A stretch of 20,204 bases of DNA. Origin: Corynebacterium sp. (GTDB lineage: Bacteria > Actinomycetota > Actinomycetes > Mycobacteriales > Mycobacteriaceae). This document shows positions 1 to 8,448 of this stretch, one piece after another. Each line of letters starts with the position of its first letter. Within the stretch, counting starts at the first letter, position 1. Position numbers and translations under genes: made by a program. The stretch spans positions 1 to 20,204 of the forward strand of contig JAKDIS010000040.1 of NCBI GenBank assembly GCA_030450335.1, read 5' to 3'. The notes beneath the pieces were generated by a model. It was not told the DNA's origin. It searched no databases and saw only the letters and a program-made list of their open reading frames with translations.

Positions 1-36
1 AACCCCCCGGGTCACCCACCCAGTCACTTCACGGCG

Positions 37-65
37 CCCCCCCCCCGGGCCCCCGGGGGGGGGGG
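37..65. terminator. Extreme G/C hairpin downstream of ahpD
   Basis: A run of ten C is followed by GGG, CCCCC and eleven G, so ten C:G pairs can form around an eight-base centre. It begins 40 bases past the ahpD stop codon in the direction of ahpD transcription and is the only strong inverted repeat there. No T-tract follows it on the ahpD strand, so it is an I-shaped terminator candidate at best. Homopolymers this long are prone to sequencing error and the exact lengths may be wrong. Bases 1-36 and 66-105 show nothing else recognisable. Confidence 0.5.
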
Positions 66-105
66 CCGCGGCAGAGCGGAGGATCCGCAGGCGGACTGAT
101 GCGTC

Positions 106-630
106 CTAGCGTGCGTCCTCGATCTCGATCGCCTGGGCGACGCCCTGGACGACGGCGGCGACCTTGACCGCCTCGAAGACCTGCTCCTTGGTCAGTCCCT
201 CGTCGCGCACGGTCTTCTCGTGAGCGATGGTGCAGTGGTCACATCCGTTGATGGTGGACACGGCGAGGGAGAAGAGCTCGAAGTCGACCTTCTCGATGCC
301 CGGCTTGCTGATGACGTTCATCCGCAGGCCCATCCGGACCTGGGCGTAGTCGTCACCGAGCCAGCCACGGGCGCGGTAGGCGACGTTGTTCATCGCCATG
401 ATCGAGGCGGCGGCCAGCGCGGCGTCGTACGCCTCGTCGGAGAGGTGCGCCTTGGCCTCGTCGGAGATCTCGGAGAGAACCTGGTCGTTGCGCGACGCGG
501 CGGCCGCGGCAACGAAGGTGCCCCAGAGCTGCTGCTCGGTGAGCTCGGTCGAGCGGGCGAGGGAGCTGAGGTTGAGCTTCAGGTCCTTGGCGTAGTCGGG
601 GAGACCCGACTTCAGGTTGTCGATCGACAT
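106..630 (-). CDS. ahpD: Alkyl hydroperoxide reductase AhpD (CxxC adaptor protein)
   Basis: AhpD passes reducing equivalents to the peroxiredoxin AhpC, in mycobacteria from lipoylated dihydrolipoamide succinyltransferase, and is a cytoplasmic all-helical protein. The 174-residue product has the usual family length. Glu118, Cys130, His132, Cys133 and His137 sit at exactly the positions of the proton relay and redox pair known for M. tuberculosis AhpD. It begins with ATG, and an AGGAGG ribosome site (643-648) lies 12 bases upstream inside the end of ahpC. The ahpC stop codon is only one base away, so the two genes form an operon and are probably translationally coupled. It should be induced by peroxide together with ahpC. 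Confidence 0.96.
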   Translation of the reverse strand: MSIDNLKSGLPDYAKDLKLNLSSLARSTELTEQQLWGTFVAAAAASRNDQVLSEISDEAKAHLSDEAYDAALAAASIMAMNNVAYRARGWLGDDYAQVRMGLRMNVISKPGIEKVDFELFSLAVSTINGCDHCTIAHEKTVRDEGLTKEQVFEAVKVAAVVQGVAQAIEIEDAR

Positions 631-631
631 A

Positions 632-1228
632 TTAGTTCAGCGCCTCCTGGACGACGTCCATCTTGTTGATGTTCTTGGTCGGGTCGTTGGCCTGCCAGTT
701 GCAGGCGCAGACCTCCTCGGACTGCAGGGCGTCGAGCACACGCAGGACCTCGTCGACGTTGCGGCCGACGGCGTCCGGGGTGACGGAGACGAACTGGATC
801 ACGTTGTCCGGGTCGACGATGTAGGTCGCGCGGTCGGCCACGCCGCCGGCGTTCTCCACGCCCAGGGCGCGGATCAGGTCGTGGCGGACGTCAGCGAACA
901 TCGGGAAGGGGACACCCTTGAGCTCCGGGTGGGTCGCGCGCCAGTTGAAGTGCGCGAACTCGTTGTCCGTGGAGCCACCGAGGATCTGGGTGTCGCGGTC
1001 CTGGAACTCCTCATCGAGCTTGCCGAATGCAGCGATCTCGGTGGGGCAGACGAAGGTGAAGTCCTTCGGGTAGAAGAAGACGACCTTCCACTTGCCCTGG
1101 TACTTGCCGAGGTTCACGTCCTCGAAGTAGTCGTCCGGCTGCTGGGCGTTGGCCTCGTGCAGGTCCCCGCCCTTGAGGGCGGTGAGGTTGAACTCGGGGA
1201 ACTGGTCGCCGACGGTGAGAATGGACAC
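632..1228 (-). CDS. ahpC: Alkyl hydroperoxide reductase AhpC (2-Cys peroxiredoxin)
   Basis: AhpC reduces hydrogen peroxide, organic hydroperoxides and peroxynitrite in the cytoplasm. The 198-residue protein has the peroxidatic cysteine Cys61 in the motif FTFVCPTE, and Cys174 and Cys176 in EEVCACNW. These are the three cysteines known in M. tuberculosis AhpC, which is recycled by AhpD. The start codon is GTG at 1226-1228, chosen because a perfect AGGAGG (1237-1242) lies eight bases upstream. The gene is first in the ahpC-ahpD operon and diverges from oxyR, the classic actinobacterial arrangement in which OxyR controls ahpC. A good promoter lies about 60 bases upstream. Confidence 0.97.
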   Translation of the reverse strand: MSILTVGDQFPEFNLTALKGGDLHEANAQQPDDYFEDVNLGKYQGKWKVVFFYPKDFTFVCPTEIAAFGKLDEEFQDRDTQILGGSTDNEFAHFNWRATHPELKGVPFPMFADVRHDLIRALGVENAGGVADRATYIVDPDNVIQFVSVTPDAVGRNVDEVLRVLDALQSEEVCACNWQANDPTKNINKMDVVQEALN

Positions 1229-1288
1229 GGTGAATGCCTCCTGGTTTCGTGAAAATATGACGCTCGTGCTTCGTCTTGAGCAACAACG

Positions 1289-1317
1289 ATTATGCCATGA
1301 AATCAGAACTGATGCAA
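1289..1317 (-). promoter_or_regulatory. Candidate SigA-type promoter of ahpCD
   Basis: Read leftward, TTGCAT (1312-1317) is followed by a 17-base spacer and CATAAT (1289-1294). Both boxes are close to the vegetative consensus and the spacing is ideal. The predicted transcript start is near 1282, giving a leader of about 53 bases with the AGGAGG site near its end. The segment is locally AT-rich compared with the rest of the window. Confidence 0.65.
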
Positions 1318-1346
1318 AGGTATAACTGATTTATTGGGAGAGCTTG

Positions 1347-1361
1347 ATAGGGAGGCCTTAT
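1347..1361. promoter_or_regulatory. Possible OxyR binding site between oxyR and ahpC
   Basis: ATAG, seven bases, then TTAT resembles the OxyR/LysR half-site pair ATAG-N7-CTAT with one mismatch. A further ATAG occurs at 1374-1377, but its spacing to the first pair does not fit the regular 10-11 base phasing. The site lies between the ahpC -35 box and the oxyR -10 box, where an OxyR operator is expected. Its support is position and a partial motif only. Confidence 0.35.
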
Positions 1362-1398
1362 GGTCGCTCGTAGATAGGGTCCTGCAAGGATCGTGATG

Positions 1399-1404
1399 TA
1401 GAGT
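1399..1404 (+). promoter_or_regulatory. -10 box of oxyR, probably leaderless transcript
   Basis: TAGAGT fits the actinobacterial -10 form TANNNT and ends seven bases before the oxyR ATG, so transcription should begin at or next to the A of the start codon. No ribosome binding site precedes the ATG, which agrees with a leaderless mRNA. Confidence 0.55.
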
Positions 1405-1411
1405 CATAGGC

Positions 1412-2386
1412 ATGGTCAATAAGGATTACCGGCCGACGATCGCTCAACTCAGGACCTTCGCCACCGTTGCCGAGCACGGACACTTCGGCGTCGCCGCCCA
1501 ACAGTTGGGGATCTCCCAGCCGTCGCTGTCGCAGGGGCTCGCGGCACTCGAGAGCGGCCTGGGTGTCCAGCTCATCGAGCGCTCGACCCGGCGGGTCATC
1601 GTCACGGAGATCGGACGCGAGCTGCTGCCGTTCGCCCAAGCCACGCTGGACAGCATGGACAGCTTCACCGGCCACGCGCGCGGGGCCCAGGGCGGGCTGT
1701 CGGGCTCGATGTCGCTGGGCATGATCCCCACGATCGCCCCGTTCGTCCTGCCGGCGTTCCTCCGGTCCTTGCCGACGACGGCACCGGATCTGGAACCGAA
1801 GATCGTCGAGGACAAGACGACCAACCTGATCGACTCGCTGAAGAACGGGGGACTGGACGCCGTCGTCGTGGCGTCGCCGGTCTCCGGTGCGGGAGTCGAA
1901 CAGATCGAGCTGTACCGCGAGGAGTTCGTGGTTGTCCTGCCCGAGGGACACCCGCTCGCCGGGCGGCGCGACCTCTCGCTCGACGACCTCCAGGACCTGG
2001 ACTTCCTGCTGCTGGACGACGGCCACTGCCTGCGCGACCAGGTCCTGGACCTGTGCCGCTCGGTGTCGTTGACGGTCGACCCGGCGCACTCGGTGACCAG
2101 GGCGGCAAGCCTGTCCACGGTGGTGCAGTGCGTGATCGGTGGCCTGGGATCGACCCTGGTTCCGTTGAGCGCGGTGTCCGCAGAGTGCGACCGGCCCGGA
2201 TTAACCTTGGCCACCTTCGAGGGAGGCGCGGCCACCGCCGGACGCACGGTGACGTTGAGCCACCGCACCAGCTCCAACCGTGCCGATGCCTTCCACGCCA
2301 TCGGGGCGGTCGTTGCGTCGGCCTACGAGTCGGCGCTGGCCCGCAACCGTGAGGTGCTGGAGTCGAACCTGGGACCCAGAAGCTAG
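1412..2386 (+). CDS. oxyR: Peroxide-sensing LysR-type regulator OxyR
   Basis: OxyR is a cytoplasmic LysR-family regulator that senses peroxide through a reversible disulfide. The 324-residue protein has an N-terminal winged helix-turn-helix (about residues 10-68, with SQPSLSQ in the recognition helix) followed by a LysR substrate domain. Cys206 and Cys215 lie nine residues apart, in GHCLRDQVLDLC, as in the redox pair of E. coli and corynebacterial OxyR. It diverges from ahpC, its likely target. In C. glutamicum OxyR is reported to act mainly as a repressor of katA and dps; whether it represses or activates ahpCD here cannot be read from sequence. Its stop codon interlocks with that of the convergent helicase gene in a shared CTAG. 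Confidence 0.95.
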   Translation: MVNKDYRPTIAQLRTFATVAEHGHFGVAAQQLGISQPSLSQGLAALESGLGVQLIERSTRRVIVTEIGRELLPFAQATLDSMDSFTGHARGAQGGLSGSMSLGMIPTIAPFVLPAFLRSLPTTAPDLEPKIVEDKTTNLIDSLKNGGLDAVVVASPVSGAGVEQIELYREEFVVVLPEGHPLAGRRDLSLDDLQDLDFLLLDDGHCLRDQVLDLCRSVSLTVDPAHSVTRAASLSTVVQCVIGGLGSTLVPLSAVSAECDRPGLTLATFEGGAATAGRTVTLSHRTSSNRADAFHAIGAVVASAYESALARNREVLESNLGPRS

Positions 2387-4938
2387 CCGCGGACCACGCG
2401 CAACTCGCTGAGCCGCACGTCACCGGCCTCGTCGGAGGCGTCGAGGTCCACCACACCCTCGAAGGCCCACCCGTGGTCGCCCTCCGGGTCGTCCAGGATC
2501 TGCCGCACCGTCCAGTGCCGTCCCTCTTCCTTGACCAGGATGAGTTCGGGTGAGCGGGCGGCGGCGTCGACGCCGATGTCGGAGTACTCGTCGAAGTACG
2601 CGTCCAGCTCCGCCGGCCAGTCGGGGGCGGCGGTGAGGTAGTCGTCCATCTCCGCCAGCTGGCCCTCCTTCTCGAAGGCGAAGAGCTCCACGTGGCGGAA
2701 GAAGTGGTTGCGCACCATGCGCCGCAGCGCGCGGGGGTTGGAGCTGAGCAGGGAGGGGTCGTCGACGCCGAAGGCGTGCTCGGCGACCTGTTCCTCGGTC
2801 GCCGGGGCGTCCGGGTCGGCCATCGCCGACCACTCGTCGACCAGGGAGGAGTCCACCTGGCGGATGAGCTCGCCCAACCACACCACGATGTCCTCGAGCT
2901 CCTCGCTGCGGTGCTCCGGGGGTACGGTGTGCGACAGCGTGCGCCAGGCGTCCGTGAGGTACCGCAGCACGACTCCCTCCGACCGCGCCAGGTTGTAGGT
3001 CGCCACGAGGTCGGAGAAGGTCATCGCCTTCTCGATCATCTCGCGGACCACCGACTTCGGGGAGAGGTCGAACTCGGACGCCCACGGGTTGGACTCGCAG
3101 AAGATGTCGTAGGCCTGCTCGAGTTCCTCCTCCAGCGGCTTCGGCCAGGTGATGTCCTCGACGAGGGCCATGCGTTCGGTGTAGTCGACGCCCTCGGCCT
3201 TCAGCGCCGCGATCTCCTGGCCGCGGGCTTCGCGCTGCTGGGCGGACAGGATCTGGTTCGGGTTGTCCAGGATCGCCTCGACCGTGCTGATCACGTCGAG
3301 GGTGTAGCTGTCCGACTCCGGGTCCAGCAGGTCGAACGCCGCCAGGGCGAAAGGGGACAGCGGCTGGTTCAGCGCGAAGTCACGCTGCAACTCGCGGGTG
3401 AGCCTGGCGTCCTTGCCGGACGGGGTGTCGGCGTCGTACTCCTCGACGATGTCGGTGCGCAGCAGGCCCCGGTAGAGGTCGATGGTGGTCAGGATGTCGC
3501 GGTTCTGCTTCGCTCGCGTGTCGTGGTTGTCGCGCAGCAGGCCCTTCAGCGCGTCATACGTCCACTGGTCGCGGGCGATCACGTTGATCAGCATGGAGTG
3601 CGACATCTGGAACTGGCTGACGAGTTCTTCCGGCTCGGCGGTGGTCAGACGCTCGAACGTCGACTTCGACCACGTGGCCCGACCCTCGGGGGCGGACTTC
3701 TTGCGGAGCTTCTTCAGCTTCTTCGGGTCCGAGCCGGCGCGCTCGCGGAGGCGGAAGTTCTCGATCTCGTGTTCCGGGGCCTCGACGATGACCGTGCCCT
3801 CGGTGTCGTAGCCGGCGCGTCCGGCTCGTCCGGCGATCTGGTGGAACTCCCGGGACTTCAGGATGCGGTGCTTGATCCCGTCGTACTTCGCCAGCCCGGT
3901 CATCAGGACCGTGCGGATCGGCACGTTGATGCCCACACCCAGTGTGTCGGTCCCGGAGATCACGGTGAGCAGCCCCTGCTGGGCGAGTTTCTCGACGAGC
4001 CGTCGGTACTTCGGCAGCATGCCGGCGTGGTGGATGCCGATGCCCTTGCGCAGCAGACCGGACAGCGTCTTGCCGAAGGCGGAGGTGAACCGGAAGCCGC
4101 CGATCGCCTCGGCGATCGCGGCCTTGCGCTCCTTGTCGACGAAGTTCATGCTCGTCAGCGCCTGGGCGCGTTCCACGGCCTCACGCTGTGAGAAGTGCAC
4201 GATGTAGACGGGCGCCCGGCCCTTGTCGACGAGCTCCTCGAGGGTCTCGTGGACGGGTGTGTAGACGAAGTCGAAGTCCAGCGGCACCGGGCGCACGGTG
4301 CCGGTCACCGGGGTGGTGGGCCGTCCGGTACGGCGGGTGAGGTCCTTCTCCAGCCAGGCGGTGTCGCCCAGGGTGGCGCTCATCAGCAGGAACTGTGCCT
4401 TGGGCAGGCTCAGCAGCGGGACCTGCCAGGCCCAGCCGCGGTCCGGTTCGGAGTAGTAGTGGAACTCGTCCATCACCACCTGGTCGATCTCGGCCGCAGC
4501 ACCGTCACGCAGGGCGATGTTCGCCACGACCTCGGCGGTGGCGCAGATGACCGGTGCCTTGCCGTTGACGGTGGCGTCACCGGTCATCATGCCGACGTTG
4601 GCGGGGCCGAAGATCTCGCACAGGGAGAAGAACTTCTCACTGACCAGGGCCTTGATCGGCGCGGTGTAGAAGGTGCGCTTCCCGTGGGCCAGGGCGATGA
4701 AGTGTGCCGCGGTCGCCACGAGGGACTTGCCCGAGCCGGTCGGTGTCGCCAGGATGACGTTGTCGCCGGAGGCCAGCGCCATCGCCGCCTCCTCCTGGGC
4801 GGGGTAGGGGCTCAACCCCCGGTCGCGAGCCCAGGCGAGGAAGGACTCGAGGACGGCGTCGTCGACGAGACTCTCCGGAACCTCGGCGAGATCGGGGAGG
4901 AGTCCGGAGAGCGTGGGGTCGGATACGGGGGTCGTCAC
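2383..4938 (-). CDS. Ski2-like DEAD/DEAH helicase with DUF3516 C-terminus
   Basis: This is a superfamily 2 helicase of the Ski2/Mtr4 type, probably acting on RNA; its substrate is unknown. In the 851-residue protein, motif I is ATPTGSGKS (64-72), motif II is DEFH (157-160), motif III is SAT (187-189), GIHHAGMLP lies at 301-309, GVGINVP at 334-340 and motif VI, QIAGRAGRAG, at 367-376. The remaining 450 or so residues correspond to the actinobacterial DUF3516 region. The start is GTG, eight bases after the stop codon of the PAC2 gene and with only a weak ribosome site, so translation is probably coupled to that gene. The 3' end overlaps oxyR by four bases. No residue key to ATP hydrolysis is missing. 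Confidence 0.9.
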   Translation of the reverse strand: MTTPVSDPTLSGLLPDLAEVPESLVDDAVLESFLAWARDRGLSPYPAQEEAAMALASGDNVILATPTGSGKSLVATAAHFIALAHGKRTFYTAPIKALVSEKFFSLCEIFGPANVGMMTGDATVNGKAPVICATAEVVANIALRDGAAAEIDQVVMDEFHYYSEPDRGWAWQVPLLSLPKAQFLLMSATLGDTAWLEKDLTRRTGRPTTPVTGTVRPVPLDFDFVYTPVHETLEELVDKGRAPVYIVHFSQREAVERAQALTSMNFVDKERKAAIAEAIGGFRFTSAFGKTLSGLLRKGIGIHHAGMLPKYRRLVEKLAQQGLLTVISGTDTLGVGINVPIRTVLMTGLAKYDGIKHRILKSREFHQIAGRAGRAGYDTEGTVIVEAPEHEIENFRLRERAGSDPKKLKKLRKKSAPEGRATWSKSTFERLTTAEPEELVSQFQMSHSMLINVIARDQWTYDALKGLLRDNHDTRAKQNRDILTTIDLYRGLLRTDIVEEYDADTPSGKDARLTRELQRDFALNQPLSPFALAAFDLLDPESDSYTLDVISTVEAILDNPNQILSAQQREARGQEIAALKAEGVDYTERMALVEDITWPKPLEEELEQAYDIFCESNPWASEFDLSPKSVVREMIEKAMTFSDLVATYNLARSEGVVLRYLTDAWRTLSHTVPPEHRSEELEDIVVWLGELIRQVDSSLVDEWSAMADPDAPATEEQVAEHAFGVDDPSLLSSNPRALRRMVRNHFFRHVELFAFEKEGQLAEMDDYLTAAPDWPAELDAYFDEYSDIGVDAAARSPELILVKEEGRHWTVRQILDDPEGDHGWAFEGVVDLDASDEAGDVRLSELRVVRG

Positions 4939-4946
4939 CTGGGTAG

Positions 4947-5999
4947 TTACCTGTCGGAGTCGGAGTCGGAGTCGGGGTCGTCGGAGTCGTCGGGGTCTTC
5001 GCCGTCGCCGGTGTCGTCGCCGTCGAAATCGTCGGTGGTGCCGGCGAGGAAGCGCTCGACCTCGGCGCTGATCTCTTCGCCGGACGGCACCTCCTGACCG
5101 GGTGCCAGCAGGGCGTTCTGACCTGCGTCGCCGTCGTCACCGGCGTTGTCGAGGCCACGGCGGCGGTCGTCGCGTTGACGCAGGCGCGACTGCTCCTCGT
5201 CGTACTGGCGCTCCAGGGCCCCGACCACGGACGCGATCTCCGTGGAGTCGTCGACCTGGTCGGCGAGCTGCTGGCGGACCTTGTCCATGTCGGCTTCCAG
5301 GGCACGCAGCGGGAGGTTGAGGTCGCTGACGGACTCCAGCGCGTGCAGCAGACCGTACGCCGCCTCCGGGTAGTCGGAGGCCGCGATGTAGTGGGGCACG
5401 TGCGCGGTGAGCCCCACGGTGGTCAGTCCCTTGCGCGACAGCAGCAGCTCCACGTCGAGCATCGCCGCCCCGGGGACCATCATCCGCGAGTCCCAGGTGT
5501 GCAGCCCTTCGGTCAGCGAGGGGTCGGAGGAGTGCGCCGAGACGATCAGCGGCCGGGTGTGCGGCACCGTCATCGGCGCGGCGTACATCGACACCACCCG
5601 GTCCACACCGGAACGTGCGGCGAGTTCTGCCACCGCCCGGCTGAAGGCCTCCCAGCGGAGGTCCGGCTCGGGGCCGGAGAGGAGCATGAACGGCCGACCG
5701 TCGGAGTCCTCCATGCGGTGCAGGGTCAGTGCCAGGCTCTCGCGGCCCACGACGCGCCCGTTGTCGAGGGTGACGCCGGGACGCCGGGAGCGGTAGTCGA
5801 TGAGTTCGTCGACGTTGAAGGTTGCCACGGTGGCGTGGTCGAGTGCCTGCAGCAGGTGCTGGCTGGCCTGTTGCACGCCCCGACCGGCATCGGCGTAGCC
5901 CTGGAGCGCGACGACCATCGAGAGTCCGTCCTCACCGTCGACGGAGTGGGCCGAGGGGCCCGGGTACTCGAGTTCGTACATACGGTTGCTGTCGGACAT
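4947..5999 (-). CDS. PAC2-family protein with acidic C-terminal tail
   Basis: It belongs to the PAC2 (proteasome assembly chaperone 2) superfamily, like Rv2714 of M. tuberculosis, which lies in a related sigB/ideR neighbourhood. Its biochemical role is unknown. Of 350 residues, about 25-230 form the alpha/beta PAC2 core (ALQGYADAG near 31-39, GLTAHVPHYIA at 196-206). A charged, probably coiled helix covers about 236-282, a short helix with EISAEVERFLA follows (309-319), and residues 322-350 are almost wholly Asp, Ser, Gly and Glu and end in Ser-Asp repeats. The start is ATG with AAGGGAG about 10 bases upstream. It is the first gene of a two-gene operon with the DUF3516 helicase, which suggests that the two act together. 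Confidence 0.87.
   Translation of the reverse strand: MSDSNRMYELEYPGPSAHSVDGEDGLSMVVALQGYADAGRGVQQASQHLLQALDHATVATFNVDELIDYRSRRPGVTLDNGRVVGRESLALTLHRMEDSDGRPFMLLSGPEPDLRWEAFSRAVAELAARSGVDRVVSMYAAPMTVPHTRPLIVSAHSSDPSLTEGLHTWDSRMMVPGAAMLDVELLLSRKGLTTVGLTAHVPHYIAASDYPEAAYGLLHALESVSDLNLPLRALEADMDKVRQQLADQVDDSTEIASVVGALERQYDEEQSRLRQRDDRRRGLDNAGDDGDAGQNALLAPGQEVPSGEEISAEVERFLAGTTDDFDGDDTGDGEDPDDSDDPDSDSDSDR
4953..4976. repeat. 6-base tandem repeat coding for Ser-Asp
   Basis: Three exact copies of GTCGGA and a fourth with one change (GTCGGG) lie at the 3' end of the PAC2 gene and encode its terminal Asp-Pro-Asp-Ser-Asp-Ser-Asp stretch. Because the unit is six bases, gain or loss of copies keeps the frame and only alters the length of the acidic tail. 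Confidence 0.7.
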
Positions 6000-6040
6000 G
6001 TGCGCGTACTCCCTTCACTGACGTGCGACGCAGTGGATCT

Positions 6041-6046
6041 ACTCTA
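6041..6046 (-). promoter_or_regulatory. Possible -10 box of the PAC2-helicase operon
   Basis: Read leftward this is TAGAGT, a TANNNT match that would start transcription near 6034, about 35 bases before the PAC2 ATG. No convincing -35 box is seen. It is the best candidate in the 162-base divergent region. Confidence 0.35.
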
Positions 6047-6071
6047 CCAGTCGCGCCTGTCGACCCGGCGG

Positions 6072-6098
6072 ATATCCACAGGGTCCGGTTTATCCACA
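6072..6098 (+). promoter_or_regulatory. Two DnaA-box-like sequences in direct repeat
   Basis: TTATCCACA (6090-6098) is identical to the strong E. coli DnaA box. ATATCCACA (6072-6080) differs at one base and lies in the same orientation, 18 bases away. Both are in the short non-coding region between the divergent PAC2 and DUF4192 genes, just upstream of the candidate PAC2 promoter. DnaA binding is an inference; actinobacterial boxes are more often TTGTCCACA. Confidence 0.45.
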
Positions 6099-6161
6099 CG
6101 CTCCTGGTCGGACCAGTCGCACGGAGGGGTCGTGACCGGCCCTCCGGTGGAGGATGTCTCC

Positions 6162-7487
6162 ATGACTTCCACACACCACAACACCCCGAGAACCCGCGAC
6201 ATTCCCGCACGCCCGGGCGCCACGGACGGCCCCGTCGTGATCGACGGCGGTCCCGGCGGACTCATCGGCGCCGTCCCCGCCCTGCTGGGCTTCACGCCTA
6301 CCGAAAGCATCGTGCTCGTCGGTCTGAGCAGTCACGGTGAGCAGCTCGAGTCCCTCGGCCCGGTCGTGCGCACCGACCTCGTCGAGGGGGCGGCCCGGAC
6401 CGGCGCCGAGGCGCTGGCGCGCTCGCTCTACGACATGCCCGGGGCCTCCGCCATGGTCGTGGTGACCACTCGACGGTCGTGGCCACTGCGCAGCGCCGTG
6501 GTGGATGTGCTGGCCGGTGCCGCGCTGACCCTCGGCGACGCCGCGGTGAAGATCAACGCCATGTTCGTCACCGACGGCATCACCGCCGGCGCCCGGTGGC
6601 GTCAGGTCGAACCGTCCGGCGCCGCCTGCGGGTGGACGGTGGTCCATGAGGGCACCGTGGACGATCCCGCCGAGGGCCCCGTCGTGGCGTCGGGGTGCTC
6701 CACGGTGCGAGACCCCCAGCGCACCTCGGAGTCGATGGACCGGGAGCTCGATCCCGAGGACGACGAGGACCTCGCGGCACTCCTGCCGGCGAGCTGGACG
6801 ACGGGAGCGGCCGCGAAGTCGGACGGGGGACCCTGGAACTCCGCGGACGTGTGCGAGACGGTCGCGCAGATCGCCGTGACGGTGGACCGGTGGATGCCGG
6901 TGGGCCGCCAGCGGGTCACCCTCACCCGCCGGGAGGTGCGCCGGATGCTGGCGGAGCGCCCTGGAACGGCTGAGCGGTTGTTCGAGTTCTGCACCAGTGC
7001 GTCGTTGTTCCCGACGCTGGTCGCCCTCGGCGCCGCAGGGCAGTCGGGGGTGGTGCTCGGAATCCTGTTGGAGGCCGCGACCCTGGGTCGGGGTTCGCTC
7101 CGGGGCCGGGCGTTGCTGCTCATCGCCTTCCTGGGGTGGTGCGGCAACCACGGCGCCCTGGGGCACCGGGCGGCGCGGCGCTGCACGGAGGAGATGTGGA
7201 GCGACGGTGGGGCGTCTCCGGCGCCGGAGCCGACGACCGACGCGGGCGCGCTGCGCAACGACCTGCTGACCCTCTCACTGGCAGGGGTGCTGTGGGAGGG
7301 CGTGGCAGACGGGACCGCCGCCAGACTCGTGGGCGGCGTGGTCGGTCAGGGAATGGAACACATCGACGCGCAGATCGCCCGCTCCGGTGGGAAGGACACC
7401 GACCGGGCGGGCACGCTGGCGTCGCTGGTGGACCGCAGGGCGGTCAGCGCCGTGCGAAGTGCGCTCGATCGCCGAGCTGGGAGGTGA
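6162..7487 (+). CDS. DUF4192 family protein
   Basis: The 441-residue product matches the actinobacterial DUF4192 family, recognised by its N-terminal segment [17 protein letters not shown] followed by IVLVGL (about residues 31-53). The function of the family is unknown, and no catalytic motif, signal peptide or convincing membrane helix is visible. The ATG at 6162 was chosen because GGAGG (6149-6153) lies eight bases upstream; an in-frame GTG at 6132 with a poorer ribosome site is the alternative. The reading frame stays open for a further 987 bases upstream, but that is the antisense shadow of the PAC2 gene. The 3' end overlaps the convergent galE by 44 bases. Confidence 0.85.
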   Translation: MTSTHHNTPRTRDIPARPGATDGPVVIDGGPGGLIGAVPALLGFTPTESIVLVGLSSHGEQLESLGPVVRTDLVEGAARTGAEALARSLYDMPGASAMVVVTTRRSWPLRSAVVDVLAGAALTLGDAAVKINAMFVTDGITAGARWRQVEPSGAACGWTVVHEGTVDDPAEGPVVASGCSTVRDPQRTSESMDRELDPEDDEDLAALLPASWTTGAAAKSDGGPWNSADVCETVAQIAVTVDRWMPVGRQRVTLTRREVRRMLAERPGTAERLFEFCTSASLFPTLVALGAAGQSGVVLGILLEAATLGRGSLRGRALLLIAFLGWCGNHGALGHRAARRCTEEMWSDGGASPAPEPTTDAGALRNDLLTLSLAGVLWEGVADGTAARLVGGVVGQGMEHIDAQIARSGGKDTDRAGTLASLVDRRAVSAVRSALDRRAGR

Positions 7488-8442
7488 AGTCCCAGGCGTC
7501 CCGGACGATCGTGCCCAGGTCGCTGCGCGTCGGGGTCCACCCCAACGCGTCCACCGCGCGGGCGGACGAGGCGATCAGGGTCGCGGGATCACCGGCACGA
7601 CGAGGTGCGGTCACCGCGGGGATCGGGTGGCCGGTGACCTCGCGGCAGGTGTCGATGACCTGCTGCACGCTGTAGCCGTCGCCGGAACCCAGGTTGAAGA
7701 TGCGGTGCTCACCGGAGGTGTTCGACCGGGCGGCCAACAGGTGGGCGTCCGCGAGGTCCCTGATGTGGATGTAGTCGCGGACACAGGTGCCGTCCGGGGT
7801 GGGCCAGTCGTCGCCGAAGATCATGATCTGCTCCCGGGCCTCCAGGGCGACCTGCAGGACCAGGGGGATCAGGTGGGTCTCCACGGCACGGTTCTCACCG
7901 GTGGAGCCGTACGCGCCGGCGACGTTGAAGTAGCGCAGGCTCGTCGCGCCCAGCCCGTAGGCGTCGGCGTAGGAGGTGATGATCTGGTCGATCGACAGCT
8001 TCGACGCCCCGTAGGGGTTCGTCGGTGCGGTGGGCATGTCCTCGGTGATCGGCACCGAGGCGGGTTCGCCGTAGCAGGCGGCGGTGGAGGAGAAGACCAG
8101 GTTGTCGACACCGTTGTCCCGCATCAGGTCCAGCAGCTTCAACGAGGTGACCACGTTGCCGTGCCAGTAGATATCGGGGGCCTGCACGGACTCGCCCACC
8201 AGGGACTTCGCCGCGAAGTGGAAGACCGCCGCGCAGTCGTCGGCCAGGACCTCCGGGGCGCGGTCCAGGACGTCGCCCTCCAGGAAGGTCGCCCCGGCGG
8301 GGACGGCCTCACGGTTGCCGGTTGACAGATCGTCGATGACGGTCACCCGGTAGCCCTGCTCGACCAGCACGGTGGCGCAGACGCTTCCGACGTAGCCGGC
8401 GCCGCCGGTGACGAGCACGTGCCCGCCGTCAATGAGTCCCAT
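7444..8442 (-). CDS. galE: UDP-glucose 4-epimerase
   Basis: GalE interconverts UDP-glucose and UDP-galactose in the cytoplasm. In corynebacteria it supplies UDP-galactose for the arabinogalactan of the cell wall. The 332-residue short-chain dehydrogenase fold shows the NAD-binding TGGAGYVG (12-19), the FSST motif (117-120) that places the catalytic hydroxyl residue, and the catalytic YGASK (Tyr144, Lys148). The ATG lies six bases after the dtxR stop codon, with GAAGGGAA just upstream, so the gene is in an operon with dtxR. A GTG eight codons further in would give a protein starting [11 protein letters not shown], closer to the usual family start. dtxR-galE linkage is typical of Corynebacterium. 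Confidence 0.95.
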   Translation of the reverse strand: MGLIDGGHVLVTGGAGYVGSVCATVLVEQGYRVTVIDDLSTGNREAVPAGATFLEGDVLDRAPEVLADDCAAVFHFAAKSLVGESVQAPDIYWHGNVVTSLKLLDLMRDNGVDNLVFSSTAACYGEPASVPITEDMPTAPTNPYGASKLSIDQIITSYADAYGLGATSLRYFNVAGAYGSTGENRAVETHLIPLVLQVALEAREQIMIFGDDWPTPDGTCVRDYIHIRDLADAHLLAARSNTSGEHRIFNLGSGDGYSVQQVIDTCREVTGHPIPAVTAPRRAGDPATLIASSARAVDALGWTPTRSDLGTIVRDAWDFTSQLGDRAHFARR

Positions 8443-8448
8443 CAGCGA

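Noticed and set aside
5175..6161. Extension of the DUF4192 gene upstream by 329 codons
   Set aside because: The extension is antisense to the PAC2 gene, has no family resemblance, and the ATG at 6162 has an ideal ribosome site.
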